64,000 nt of DNA from CG2-30-36-16 sp964372115 (GCA_964372115.1 CAYJPN010000001.1:62001-126000); one strand, 5' to 3'; numbered from the stretch's first letter, positions 50,604 to 60,100 are shown. Numbers and translations: made by a program. Notes: generated by a model from the letters alone, not told the origin.

Positions 50604-53390
50604 ATGCGAAGAGATAAAATATTTCATGTAATCTCAAATACTCACTGGGACCGGGAGTGGCGGTTCCCTTTTCAGCGCAATCGACAGATGCTTGTTGATA
50701 TGATTGATAGCGTATTAGATATCCTTGAAAAAGAACCGGAGTACCGGGCGTTTCATCTCGACAGCCAGTCGATTGTGCTTCATGATTATCTTCAAATAAA
50801 ACCGAATAAAAAAGAATTAATAATTAAACTTGTAAAAGAAAATCGATTATTAATCGGGCCGTGGTACATTCTTCCCGAAGAGTTTCAGGTTGGCGGTGAG
50901 AATTTAATCCGCAATCTTCTCTTAGGTCATAAAGTTTGTAGGGAACATGGCGGTGTTTCAAAAATCGGCTATTCCCCTTTTTCATGGGGACAAATATCGC
51001 AATTGCCCCAAATATATCAAGACTTTGGAATTGATGTAATTATGTTTTATCGGGGGATTAATTCGCTCGACTCAAAGAGTGCCGAATTTATTTGGGCAGG
51101 AGCAGACGGAACTAAATCATTGACCTCCCGGTTTTCAACAATGCCACGCTATAATTTTTATTTTTACATCTATCGCCCGGTTGTTCACAACGAGGGTTTT
51201 TACGATGTTGAATACAAATGGAACAAAGGCGGCACACCGTATCATTCCGCTGATGAACATCAATATGAGGAAGATTATTTTCTACCTGCCCCTTTAGATG
51301 AATATTATAAGGGAAATATAAAGCAGCAGGTTGAAGCAATTGTAAAAGATCAAGCGGATGATTTTAAAACCGAGCATGTTATTTGGATGGAAGGTCACGA
51401 TTCAAGCGGTCCGAATATTAAAACTGTTCAAATTATAAAAGATATAAAAGATATTTATCCCGATTTGGATGTAAGACATAGTACGCTGGAAGAATACGCA
51501 AAATTTCTTAAAATGAGTATTAATAAATCTGAATTGCCACTTGTTTCCGGTGAACGAAGAAGTGCACAATATGACAAGCGAAGCGGAAACATGTACGGAT
51601 ATACAACCTCGGCGCGAATGTTTTTAAAACAAATAAATTTTGATGCCGAACGCTGGGTGCAGTTTTATGCCGAACCATTTTACTGCGTTGCCGGGTTGTT
51701 AGGTTACGATAATAACGATGAATATTTAGCCGTTGCATGGAATAATCTTGTACAAAACTCTGCGCACGATTCTATCGGAGGCTGCTCGCTTGATGCAATA
51801 CATGAGGATATGCTCAATCGTTACAAGCACACCATTGAAATTGCAAAGGGAGTTTTTGAAAGAGCAAATAAACATCTTGCGGTAAACTTAAACTTAACCG
51901 GTTTTAACTTTGCGAAAAGTGGAGATAAAAATAAACCTGTATTTATCACAGCAATCAACCCGAATCAATACGAACGAAACGAGGTTGTAAAAGCTTTTAT
52001 CGATATTCCTGATGATTTTGATAAAGGCGGTTTTAAGCTGTTCGATGAAAAAGGAAACGAAGCAGAAGTACAGTTAATAAAATCTAATAAATTCGAACCG
52101 GTACTCGAACAAATGATTGACCGTCCAATGTATTTTAAGATGAAGCGGTATGAATGTTACGTCCATTTAAGGGAAGTTCCTAAATTTGGGTATAAGACAT
52201 TTAATGTTGTTCCGGAGAAAAAATTAAATCGATCAAAAAAAACAATCGGTAAAACGCTAAAAGAAAATGTGATGCTCGAAAATGAATTTCTTAAAGTTAA
52301 AATCAATAATAATGGAACTCTTAAAATAAAAGACAAAATAACCGGAAATTCTTTTAACAACATTGGATATTTTTATGACGAAGGTGAAGCCGGACACGCA
52401 TGGGTTAACCTCCCTATTGAACCATATATAAACTCACTTGAGGCTTCTCCCGAAATAAATTTGGTTGAAAATGGAAATTTGTCTGCTTCGGTTATAATAA
52501 AACACAAATTACTGATACCTGAGAATCTTGACGAACGAAAAAAGAAAAAAGGAAAGAAAGTCAAAATTTTTATCGATTTATTAGTATCGCTTTCTAAAAC
52601 TTCGCGCCACATTGAGTTTAGTTTGAAAGTTAATAATACTGCCGAAAGCCACCGCTTAAGAATGATGTTCCCGACAGGAACAAAAGCAATTAGCTCATCT
52701 GGCGAAGGACAATTTGATGTCGTAGAGCGCCCGATAGAACATATAGATGCCAAAACCTGGGTTGAACAACCTATGTATGATTACCCAATGCATCAGTTCG
52801 TTGACGTTTCGGATGATAAATTCGGTGCCGCTGTTTTAGTTGATGGTTTAAAGGAGTATGAAGTTCTTGAAGATAAAAAAAGAACAATTGCAATCACTTT
52901 GTTTCGGGGTTTTAAATTTGTAATCGCTCCCAGCGCGGTTGAAGATTACTCACACCAAAAAGGATCTCAATGCCAAGGTGAACAAAATTATAGGCTGGCT
53001 TTTTATCCTCACGGCGGGAATTGGCAGAAAGGAAAAGTTTATAAAGAAGCATTAAACTTTAACAACTCTATAAGGCTTTTTCAGTCGGGAAAAGCTGAGG
53101 GGAAATTAAATCCTTCAGGTTCTTTCATCTCTATAGAGAATGAAGATTTGATTTTTAGTTCATTCAAGAAAAGCGAGCAACTTGAGTCTAATTGTTATGT
53201 GCTTCGCTTTTATAATCCAACTTCTGCCGAAGTAAAAACTTTTATAAAATCAACATTTAATATCTCCAAAGTTGAACAGGTAACTCTTGAAGAATTGAAC
53301 ATCAAAGAAATTAAGCCGAAGAACAAAACTTCATTTGAGGTAAAAGCGGGAGCAAAAAAAATAGTTACTTTTAAAATATATTTTGAATAA
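50604..53390 (+). CDS. GH38-family alpha-mannosidase-like protein lacking the catalytic Asp
   Basis: A 928-residue protein of the glycoside hydrolase 38 family. NTHWDREW at residues 12-19 gives the H14 and D16 zinc ligands, GPWYILPEEFQVGGENLIRN and AWNNLVQNSAHDSIGGCS (zinc-ligand His) are diagnostic, and the C-terminal beta-sandwich follows. The retaining nucleophile, also a zinc ligand, is normally the Asp in a GYLPDSFGQ-type motif. Here residues 122-130 read GYSPFSWGQ, with Phe126 in place of Asp. GHDSSGPN also replaces the usual G-x-D-H order. No signal peptide is seen, so it is cytosolic. It may be inactive as a mannosidase or use a different chemistry. It lies directly before the GH94 gene. 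Confidence 0.8.
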   Translation: MRRDKIFHVISNTHWDREWRFPFQRNRQMLVDMIDSVLDILEKEPEYRAFHLDSQSIVLHDYLQIKPNKKELIIKLVKENRLLIGPWYILPEEFQVGGENLIRNLLLGHKVCREHGGVSKIGYSPFSWGQISQLPQIYQDFGIDVIMFYRGINSLDSKSAEFIWAGADGTKSLTSRFSTMPRYNFYFYIYRPVVHNEGFYDVEYKWNKGGTPYHSADEHQYEEDYFLPAPLDEYYKGNIKQQVEAIVKDQADDFKTEHVIWMEGHDSSGPNIKTVQIIKDIKDIYPDLDVRHSTLEEYAKFLKMSINKSELPLVSGERRSAQYDKRSGNMYGYTTSARMFLKQINFDAERWVQFYAEPFYCVAGLLGYDNNDEYLAVAWNNLVQNSAHDSIGGCSLDAIHEDMLNRYKHTIEIAKGVFERANKHLAVNLNLTGFNFAKSGDKNKPVFITAINPNQYERNEVVKAFIDIPDDFDKGGFKLFDEKGNEAEVQLIKSNKFEPVLEQMIDRPMYFKMKRYECYVHLREVPKFGYKTFNVVPEKKLNRSKKTIGKTLKENVMLENEFLKVKINNNGTLKIKDKITGNSFNNIGYFYDEGEAGHAWVNLPIEPYINSLEASPEINLVENGNLSASVIIKHKLLIPENLDERKKKKGKKVKIFIDLLVSLSKTSRHIEFSLKVNNTAESHRLRMMFPTGTKAISSSGEGQFDVVERPIEHIDAKTWVEQPMYDYPMHQFVDVSDDKFGAAVLVDGLKEYEVLEDKKRTIAITLFRGFKFVIAPSAVEDYSHQKGSQCQGEQNYRLAFYPHGGNWQKGKVYKEALNFNNSIRLFQSGKAEGKLNPSGSFISIENEDLIFSSFKKSEQLESNCYVLRFYNPTSAEVKTFIKSTFNISKVEQVTLEELNIKEIKPKNKTSFEVKAGAKKIVTFKIYFE

Positions 53391-53405
53391 AGAAGAAATA
53401 ATAAA

Positions 53406-55820
53406 ATGATTAAAAATAAATACGGATATTTTTCTGATGATAGCAGGGAATTTGTAATCACCAATCCCCGCACACCGCGCCCCTGGTTTAATTATATGTG
53501 GAATGAAAAATATGCGGGATTAATCTCGCATACTGGCGGCGGTTTTAGTTTTTTGGAAACTCCGCGGGACAACCGACTAACAAGAATGCGTTATAACTCT
53601 CTGCCGTGGGACCGCCCGGGCAGATATGTGATGATAAAGGACATTGAATCAAAAAAATATTGGTCTTTAAGTTGGGCGCCGACAACCGAAGCGAAATACG
53701 ATTTTTATGAATGCCGGCACGGGCAAGGTTACACAAAAATTACGACCCAAATAAACGGTATTAAAGGTCAGATAACTTATTTTGTACCAGGGGACACTGA
53801 TGCAGAAATTTGGAAAGTGAAATTAACTAACACCTCTAAGAATGATAAAAAGTTAGAAGTATATTCTTTTACCGAGTTGTTGATGGGTAACGCGTTAAAC
53901 GATTTAATCAATCAACCGAATGATAAACATTTTACTGATATTTGTTTTGACAAAAAAAACAAAGCTCTAATTGCCACGCGTCGTTATTGGGCGTTAAATA
54001 AAAAAGTGTCCGTCGCTCAGCCGAACATTGATTGGGCTTACAAAATTTATTTCACACAATCGCTTCCTATCAGCGGGTTCGACGGCAGCCTTGACAATTT
54101 TATTGGGCGGTGGCGCTCCGAAGCTAACCCGGAGTCGGTTGAGACCGGCAAAATGAAAAACACCGAAATAACCGCTGGTGATCCGATTGCTGCGCTGCAA
54201 TCGAAATTAATTTTAAAATCCGGAGAGTCAAAAGAGTTTGCTGTAATTCTTGCTGTTGTGCCGAAAGAAATAAAAAATCCGTATGCGCATTTAAACTGGA
54301 AAGAATTGCGAACAACTAAACACATCAACAACAAATTTGATGAGTTAAAGAAAAAGTGGAATAATAAATTATCAGTCTTTCATGTTGAAACTCCGGATAA
54401 AAAACTAAACGTAATGCTAAACGTTTGGAACCAGTACCAGGCTGCCGTTACTTTTGATATGGCACGCAATTCAGGCTATTATCACGGTGGGTTATTATTC
54501 GGCACCGGAATGCGCGACTCGTTTCAGGATATTATCGGTGTTGTAATGTCAGAGCCGGAACGCGTAAGAGTACGTTTACTAAATGCCCTCCGGTTTCAAT
54601 TAAAGGATGGCTCGACGCTGCACAACTTTTTTAAAATTACCGAATGGGGCGAAAAGACTAATCATTCTGACACGCCTCTTTGGATACCATTTGGAATAAT
54701 TGAGTATCTAAATGAAACCGGGGACTTCGGCATTCTAAACGAGATTGTAAAATATTATGATGAAAATGAAAATGAAACCGGCGGGACAGTTTACGAGCAC
54801 ATGAAAAGCGCACTTAATTTTGCAATTTCGGCAACAACTAAACGCGGATTGCCCAAAATTATGAATGGAGACTGGAATGATACGCTTGACCATGTGGGGC
54901 CCAAAGGCAAAGGCGAAACTATCTGGGGTGCATTTTTTCTCGCCTATGTTTTGAAAAAAACTTTCCCACTCCTTGAAAAAAGGGATGACAATGAAACATT
55001 AAATAGATGGAAAACCTTTTATAACAAACTTGGCAAAGTAGTTAATAAGGTTGCCTGGGATGGCGAATGGTACATACGCGCTTTTAGAGATAACGGCAAA
55101 CCCCTTGGTACAAAAAAAGAAAAACAGGGGAAAATATTCATCAATGCTCAAACATGGTCTGTAATATCAGGGTTGGCTCCTAAGGAAAGAGCTGATAAAG
55201 CTCTCGCTTCTGTCAGGAAATACCTCGAACGCCCAAAGGGAATTCAGATATGCCATCCTTCGTTTACTGAAATAGACGACAGCGTAGGTTTAATAAGCAG
55301 ATGTGCGCCGGGGAAAAAAGAAAACGGAGCTATCTTTAATCACGCTTCCTCTTGGTATGTTTTAGCGGGAATAATAAATGGAGATATTGAATCCGCTTGC
55401 GATGTTTATCTGAGAATGCTGCCGCCCAATTCATCAAAACGAAATGACAAATATGAGGTTGAACCATATGTATTTGCAGAATATATTACAAGCCCCGATC
55501 ATCCTACAGAGGGACAGGCAAGCCACTCATGGTTAACCGGCACGGGAGTTTGGATGCTTCGAATCGGAATTGATTTTATCTTAGGGTTCCGGACTTCCTT
55601 GGATGGTTTAACAATTGACCCGCACATACCAGCAAAATGGAAATCGTTTAAAGCGATCAGAAAATACCGCGGGAAAACAATATCTCTTTTTGTAAAAAAC
55701 CCGAATAAGAAGAACTGTGGGATTACCTCAATTAAAATAAATGGTTTAGAATCAAAATCTAATCTCATTGAGGTTTCCAAATTTAAATCCGACTTTATTG
55801 AAGTAGAGGTGCTATTATAG
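53406..55820 (+). CDS. GH94-family (cellobiose/chitobiose phosphorylase-like) phosphorylase
   Basis: An 804-residue GH94 enzyme. The N-terminal beta-sandwich (FNYMWNEKYAGLISHTGGGFS) is followed by the (alpha/alpha)6 barrel. MRDSFQD and the general acid Asp D489 in NGDWNDTLDHVGPKG are present, as are KENGAIFNHASSWY and WLTGTGVWML (phosphate site). Characterised members split beta-linked disaccharides with phosphate, giving an alpha-sugar-1-phosphate, and diverge into cellobiose, laminaribiose, chitobiose and mannosyl types. The substrate is not fixed by the visible residues. There is no signal peptide, so it acts in the cytosol. The hexomutase in the same locus would take its product. Confidence 0.88.
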   Translation: MIKNKYGYFSDDSREFVITNPRTPRPWFNYMWNEKYAGLISHTGGGFSFLETPRDNRLTRMRYNSLPWDRPGRYVMIKDIESKKYWSLSWAPTTEAKYDFYECRHGQGYTKITTQINGIKGQITYFVPGDTDAEIWKVKLTNTSKNDKKLEVYSFTELLMGNALNDLINQPNDKHFTDICFDKKNKALIATRRYWALNKKVSVAQPNIDWAYKIYFTQSLPISGFDGSLDNFIGRWRSEANPESVETGKMKNTEITAGDPIAALQSKLILKSGESKEFAVILAVVPKEIKNPYAHLNWKELRTTKHINNKFDELKKKWNNKLSVFHVETPDKKLNVMLNVWNQYQAAVTFDMARNSGYYHGGLLFGTGMRDSFQDIIGVVMSEPERVRVRLLNALRFQLKDGSTLHNFFKITEWGEKTNHSDTPLWIPFGIIEYLNETGDFGILNEIVKYYDENENETGGTVYEHMKSALNFAISATTKRGLPKIMNGDWNDTLDHVGPKGKGETIWGAFFLAYVLKKTFPLLEKRDDNETLNRWKTFYNKLGKVVNKVAWDGEWYIRAFRDNGKPLGTKKEKQGKIFINAQTWSVISGLAPKERADKALASVRKYLERPKGIQICHPSFTEIDDSVGLISRCAPGKKENGAIFNHASSWYVLAGIINGDIESACDVYLRMLPPNSSKRNDKYEVEPYVFAEYITSPDHPTEGQASHSWLTGTGVWMLRIGIDFILGFRTSLDGLTIDPHIPAKWKSFKAIRKYRGKTISLFVKNPNKKNCGITSIKINGLESKSNLIEVSKFKSDFIEVEVLL

Positions 55821-55822
55821 AT

Positions 55823-56635
55823 TTGCGCAATGAGAGCGAGAAACGTTTTACAAATTTTTTAACCGCCGCTGAATTAAAAAAAGGTCAACACATAATCGTG
55901 CACAGCTCATTCAAGAAAGTCAGCGGAGCCTTTGATAATATTTCTATCGATGGAGTATTAAATTCTTTAAAAAATATTGTTACCCAATCAGGCTCTATAA
56001 TTATGCCCGCTTTTACTTACAACTATAAAATTAAATACAAATTTATAGATGTGTTTAGCGCAAAAAACAGTAAGGCAAAAGTTGGGGTAATTGCAGAAAA
56101 CTTTAGAAATTCAGATGAAGTTATACGAACGTCCTCTCCAACGCATTCATTTTCGCTCTGGGGAAAAATTAAAGAAGACATTGATAAGAATAATTCTCCC
56201 GAAAGTCCTCTTGGCAAAGGAAGCGTGATGGAATGGATGACTGAGCATTATAATAGTTACGTGCTTTTACTCGGGGTCGATTTTTCATCTCTCACCTTCG
56301 GTCACTATCTCGAAATAAAAGCGCCTGTTCCATGGTACAATTTTTCGCCCTGGCAATATATGAATGTTGAAACAATTGGTGTAAGCGAAAATGGCGAACA
56401 AACTCTAAAAGAAGTTCCTGGTTGCAGCATATCATTTACAAACTTTGAACAACATTTACTTGACGAAGACAAAATTAAAAAAAATAATTATAATGGAATG
56501 AACTATTATTTTGTTGAAGTAAAATTATTATTACACGAAGGACTTCCCTATTTTAAAAATAATTATAAAAAGCTTTTATGCAGAACCGGCACATGCCTGC
56601 CCTGTGACGAAAGAAGAAAACACTTTTTGAGTTAA
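55823..56635 (+). CDS. AAC(3)-family N-acetyltransferase
   Basis: A 270-residue protein of the AAC(3)/YokD family. HIIVHSSFKKVSGAFDNI at the start, SIIMPAFTYNY, RTSSPTHSFSLWG and LLLGVDFSSLTFGHYLE are family motifs for CoA and acceptor binding. Several relatives acetylate amino-sugar positions in glycan loci, so the name aminoglycoside acetyltransferase may mislead. In this locus it may N-acetylate a sugar intermediate. The TTG at 55823 is two bases after the GH94 stop. The C-terminus carries three closely spaced Cys (CRTGTCLPC), not usual for the family. Confidence 0.78.
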   Translation: MRNESEKRFTNFLTAAELKKGQHIIVHSSFKKVSGAFDNISIDGVLNSLKNIVTQSGSIIMPAFTYNYKIKYKFIDVFSAKNSKAKVGVIAENFRNSDEVIRTSSPTHSFSLWGKIKEDIDKNNSPESPLGKGSVMEWMTEHYNSYVLLLGVDFSSLTFGHYLEIKAPVPWYNFSPWQYMNVETIGVSENGEQTLKEVPGCSISFTNFEQHLLDEDKIKKNNYNGMNYYFVEVKLLLHEGLPYFKNNYKKLLCRTGTCLPCDERRKHFLS

Positions 56636-57652
56636 ATGATAAACAGATTTGAATTAAAAGATAGCACACTTGGCAAATTTAAAACCATAAAGTTAATCGA
56701 TACAGTTATCGGCACTGCTTTAGAAATTGCTTTGAAAGGCGCGACGCCACTATCGTTTTTAACTCCGTTCGAGGAAATATTATTTAATATACTCGACGGT
56801 TTTTGTACGGATGAGGAACTCGCTGCAGGGCGCGGCGCCCGCAACTGGATTATGACGCCGTTTGCAAACCGGGTTAGAAATGGACGATATAACTTTAACG
56901 GCATAGAATATCAATTGCAGCCTGTAGCGCCGAGAGATTATGTAATTCACGGTTATACTTCACACGAAATATTTGAGATTGATAGCGTTGAAACAACTGA
57001 TGAATTTATAAAATTAGTTTTTGTAAACCGCTCTATCAGACCAGGAGTTTACGCCGGTTATCCTTTTGCTCTGGATGTGTTTATCAGCTTCAAGTTATCC
57101 GGTTCAAAGGTTTCAATAAAAGTGGAAGGAAAAAATGTTGACGATAAACTTCTTCCTTTCTTCTGCGGATGGCATCCTTATTTCAAAACGTCTGATAACG
57201 GAATTGAACATCTCTTGCTGACAGTCAACGCAAAATCAAATATTTTAATGGACGAAAAGTTTTTCCCCTTGGAAGGCAAGGACACTTTTGCGCCAATTGA
57301 AAAATATCCGCACATAAATTATACTGCACGCCAATCCGATAAAGAAAGAATTATAAACGGACGCGTAATTGATAATTGTTTTGCTGACCTAAATTTTAAT
57401 CATGATGGTTATGCGCAAAATATTTTATTCGATCCCGAAAACGGAATGGAAATTTCTGTTTTCCAAAAAGGTGGAGTTACTTTGGTTTTTACTGGCGATT
57501 CATTAAAAGAAAGAAAAAGACAGTCGGTTGCTATTGAGCCAATGCAGTCATTAACAAATACATTTAATCATCCTGAAATGATGCGGAATTTTACCATTGA
57601 AACCGGAAAATCGAGTGTATTTGAATTTGGTTTTGAAATAAGTAGGAAGTAA
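56636..57652 (+). CDS. Aldose 1-epimerase (mutarotase) family protein
   Basis: A 338-residue galactose mutarotase-like beta-sandwich. PFANRVRNGRYNFNG, the catalytic His region YVIHGYTSH, FFCGWHPYFK, and the catalytic Glu in SVAIEPMQSLTNTFN are visible. It speeds exchange between alpha and beta anomers, useful after a glycosidase or phosphorylase frees a sugar of one anomeric form. Its ATG comes directly after the acetyltransferase TAA, and it closes the sugar locus. Confidence 0.88.
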   Translation: MINRFELKDSTLGKFKTIKLIDTVIGTALEIALKGATPLSFLTPFEEILFNILDGFCTDEELAAGRGARNWIMTPFANRVRNGRYNFNGIEYQLQPVAPRDYVIHGYTSHEIFEIDSVETTDEFIKLVFVNRSIRPGVYAGYPFALDVFISFKLSGSKVSIKVEGKNVDDKLLPFFCGWHPYFKTSDNGIEHLLLTVNAKSNILMDEKFFPLEGKDTFAPIEKYPHINYTARQSDKERIINGRVIDNCFADLNFNHDGYAQNILFDPENGMEISVFQKGGVTLVFTGDSLKERKRQSVAIEPMQSLTNTFNHPEMMRNFTIETGKSSVFEFGFEISRK

Positions 57653-57653
57653 A

Positions 57654-58934
57654 ATGAAAATTTTTTCTATCATAATTTTTTTGTTTTTTTGTGGTACCGC
57701 TGCTGTAGTGAGTCAGAATGTTAACGTACCGTTTACAAAGAAAAACGAAAGGCAAAATTTTGATGAGAAATTGCGAAGACAAATAATTGAGGAGAATTTA
57801 TCTTCCCCGCTTTCAAATGACAGTGAAGAAAAATGGTTAGAGGCATTTTGGGGAGCGCAGCTTGGTATGATAAAAACCGATTTAGTTACAAAATCGATTA
57901 AGAATGCTTTAGACAGTTTCAGCGATCGCTCATTAAAATTTCAAAGAGCTCTCCTTGAAACAGTTTATACTTTATATTCCTCATATTTTAATGAACAAAT
58001 TTGTAAAATCGTCGGGATTACAGAAAACCCAAAGATTTTTGCAATGGCAATAAATTATCTTTTGCGTGGAAGCTTTATTACTAAAGAAGCAGCATTGGAA
58101 CTGATAAAAACCAAGTTTGAAAACCAGGATGATAATCCGATAATTTTCGCATTAAAATCATTCATAAATATTAAAAAAGATGACGAGCATCCACCTCTTC
58201 TTGACTTATTATCTGCATCTTTTGAAAAAGGGAGTCCGATTATTTTTAGTTTCCAAAGAATAAACCGTGATAATACGGGGCTTGCTGTAATAAGAAAATC
58301 AGATGGGACATTCGCACGGGATGAATTCGGAAATGTTTTTTACGTCCCCCAGCTTGCTCGGGCATTAAGCAACATGCCGGGTTACATTACCGATGGAAAT
58401 ACACCGCAAGGAATATTATCAATTCAGGGAATCGATACAAGCAGTAATGTTTTTATCGGGCCAACCTCGAATATTCAAACTGTTCTTCCTTATGAGGTTT
58501 CACCACAAAAATATTTTCATTCTCAATTGGATTCATCAATTCAATGGAATCTAAATTTTTACGATAATCTATTACCAGAAAGCTGGAAAAATTTTTTCCC
58601 GATACACGAAGCCTTTTATGCAGGAAAAGCCGGGCGTACAGAAATAATTTTGCATGGTTCAACAGTTAACCCCGAGTATTACTCAGGGAAACCGTTTTAC
58701 CCGAATACTCCCACACTCGGCTGCCTTTCCGCAAAAGAACTATGGGATGATAAAGGCAACAGAGTTTTAAGCGATCAATCTGCTCTTTATGAAGCATTCA
58801 TATCGGCAGGCAATTTAAATGGTTATGTTGTGGTTGTTGAGCTGAATGAAAAACAACAACCCGTTGTTATTGATGAAGTGATAGTAGATATTTTAAAAGC
58901 AGAAAATATGATTAAGGAGATAATGAATAATTGA
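57654..58934 (+). CDS. Secreted protein with L,D-transpeptidase-like catalytic motif
   Basis: A 426-residue protein with a signal peptide (MKIFSIIIFLFFCGTAAVVSQ). Residues about 30-190 are helical with no clear family. The C-terminal part has IILHGSTV (H334) and PTLGCLSAKELWDD (C357), the H...(S/T)xGC arrangement of YkuD-type L,D-transpeptidases, with a 23-residue spacing and Leu in place of the usual His before GC. If active it would cross-link or trim peptidoglycan in the periplasm. The ATG is one base after the mutarotase stop. Other parts of the YkuD fold are only weakly visible, so the call is tentative. Confidence 0.5.
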   Translation: MKIFSIIIFLFFCGTAAVVSQNVNVPFTKKNERQNFDEKLRRQIIEENLSSPLSNDSEEKWLEAFWGAQLGMIKTDLVTKSIKNALDSFSDRSLKFQRALLETVYTLYSSYFNEQICKIVGITENPKIFAMAINYLLRGSFITKEAALELIKTKFENQDDNPIIFALKSFINIKKDDEHPPLLDLLSASFEKGSPIIFSFQRINRDNTGLAVIRKSDGTFARDEFGNVFYVPQLARALSNMPGYITDGNTPQGILSIQGIDTSSNVFIGPTSNIQTVLPYEVSPQKYFHSQLDSSIQWNLNFYDNLLPESWKNFFPIHEAFYAGKAGRTEIILHGSTVNPEYYSGKPFYPNTPTLGCLSAKELWDDKGNRVLSDQSALYEAFISAGNLNGYVVVVELNEKQQPVVIDEVIVDILKAENMIKEIMNN

Positions 58935-59353
58935 ACGGCGAAGAAAAAATTATTTTTAATTTTGATCAATCAGCGGTGGTTCCGTTTAGAATGATTGACG
59001 GAGCGATTCAAATATTGTTAATTACTTCGATTAGGAAAAAAAAATGGATTGTCCCGAAGGGTTACGTAGAATTTAATCTCCACCCATTCGAATCGGCAAA
59101 AAAAGAAGCTTACGAAGAGGCTGGCATTACCGGCACTAATGAAACTATTGAGCTCGGTTTTTACAAAAAAGAAAAATCTACTGGTGTTATAAGTGTTAGA
59201 GTTTATTCTATGGAAGTCTTAAAAATATTAGAGGATTTCCCGGAGAAAAAATTACGTAAACGAAAATGGTTTTCTTTAGAAGAAGCAATTACAACTATTG
59301 ACATTCGCGAAGTTGGAGAAATGATAAAATCACTTCCTAACAAAATTAAATAG
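58931..59353 (+). CDS. Nudix hydrolase
   Basis: A 140-residue Nudix protein. The box is GYVEFNLHPFESAKKEAYEEAGI at residues about 44-66 (given here in part as GYVEFN and KEAYEEAGI). The Arg-Glu pair reads Lys-Glu and the first Glu position reads Leu, while the metal-binding EEAG core is kept. The family hydrolyses nucleoside diphosphate-linked compounds; the target is unknown. The TTG at 58931 overlaps the previous stop (TTGA). Confidence 0.8.
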   Translation: MNGEEKIIFNFDQSAVVPFRMIDGAIQILLITSIRKKKWIVPKGYVEFNLHPFESAKKEAYEEAGITGTNETIELGFYKKEKSTGVISVRVYSMEVLKILEDFPEKKLRKRKWFSLEEAITTIDIREVGEMIKSLPNKIK

Positions 59354-59440
59354 GTCAAGTTCTGATTGCTTTGGCTTTCGAAATGTTTGTGGCAATTATA
59401 AAAAAGGAGTCACATTGAACTTATAACTTTATTCTTTTTT

Positions 59441-60091
59441 TTATTCCAAATACTGTTCGTTTTCTTTTTCAGTAACAACATTTTCTGCCGCTTGTTTTGC
59501 TGTTTCATAATCATACCCTTTCCCCAAAATAAAAGCAATAATTTTTTGCAAAACCTTTAACCGCTCAAGTTTTTTATAGCTTAGTTGTTTATATTTTTTT
59601 TCGGCAAGTTTATTCGCATTATCAATATCATTCCCCTGTGGAAACTTATCTGCAACTATATCATAAATATTTTTTTTACTTATTCCTTTGCGCATTAATT
59701 CAGAGGTCAATTTTTTTTCACCCCATAATTTATTTTTTATATTTTCATCGGCAAACTGGTTGGCAAACTCGGCATCATTCAAATATTTTTTATCCAACAA
59801 CTCATCGATGACTTTATCAATAAGGTGTTTTGAGTAGTCTTTTTGTTTTAGTTTTTGCCGGAGCTCATACTCCGAATGAATTCGGCGGGCAAGTAGTTTG
59901 TAAGCCCTCTGTTTTATATAATGAAGCTTATTTTCTTCCACAAAAAAAGAAAAACGGTCTTCGGAAATTTCATCGTTTTTCCTAAGACCGCTTTTTAAAA
60001 ACACTTCGTAAGAAAGGTAAAGACTCTCACCGTTATCCAACTCAATTTTTACATCCGAAGCCCCTTTTTTTACAGCTCGTAATATTTTCAT
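59441..60091 (-). CDS. recX: RecX recombination regulator
   Basis: A 216-residue helical protein with the RecX three-helix repeats: ARRIHSEYELRQKLKQKDYS, VIDELLDKKYLNDAEFANQFADE and KLTSELMRKGISKKNIYDIV. It binds the RecA filament and modulates its activity. It lies 9 bases after recA on the same strand, the usual arrangement, with a longer N-terminal OB-like beta region (about residues 1-55). Confidence 0.92.
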   Translation of the reverse strand: MKILRAVKKGASDVKIELDNGESLYLSYEVFLKSGLRKNDEISEDRFSFFVEENKLHYIKQRAYKLLARRIHSEYELRQKLKQKDYSKHLIDKVIDELLDKKYLNDAEFANQFADENIKNKLWGEKKLTSELMRKGISKKNIYDIVADKFPQGNDIDNANKLAEKKYKQLSYKKLERLKVLQKIIAFILGKGYDYETAKQAAENVVTEKENEQYLE

Positions 60092-60100
60092 AAAGATAAC

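Noticed and set aside
52373..52753. 126-residue open frame opposite the GH38-like gene
   Set aside because: It lies inside a continuous glycoside hydrolase frame with no start signal or family match.
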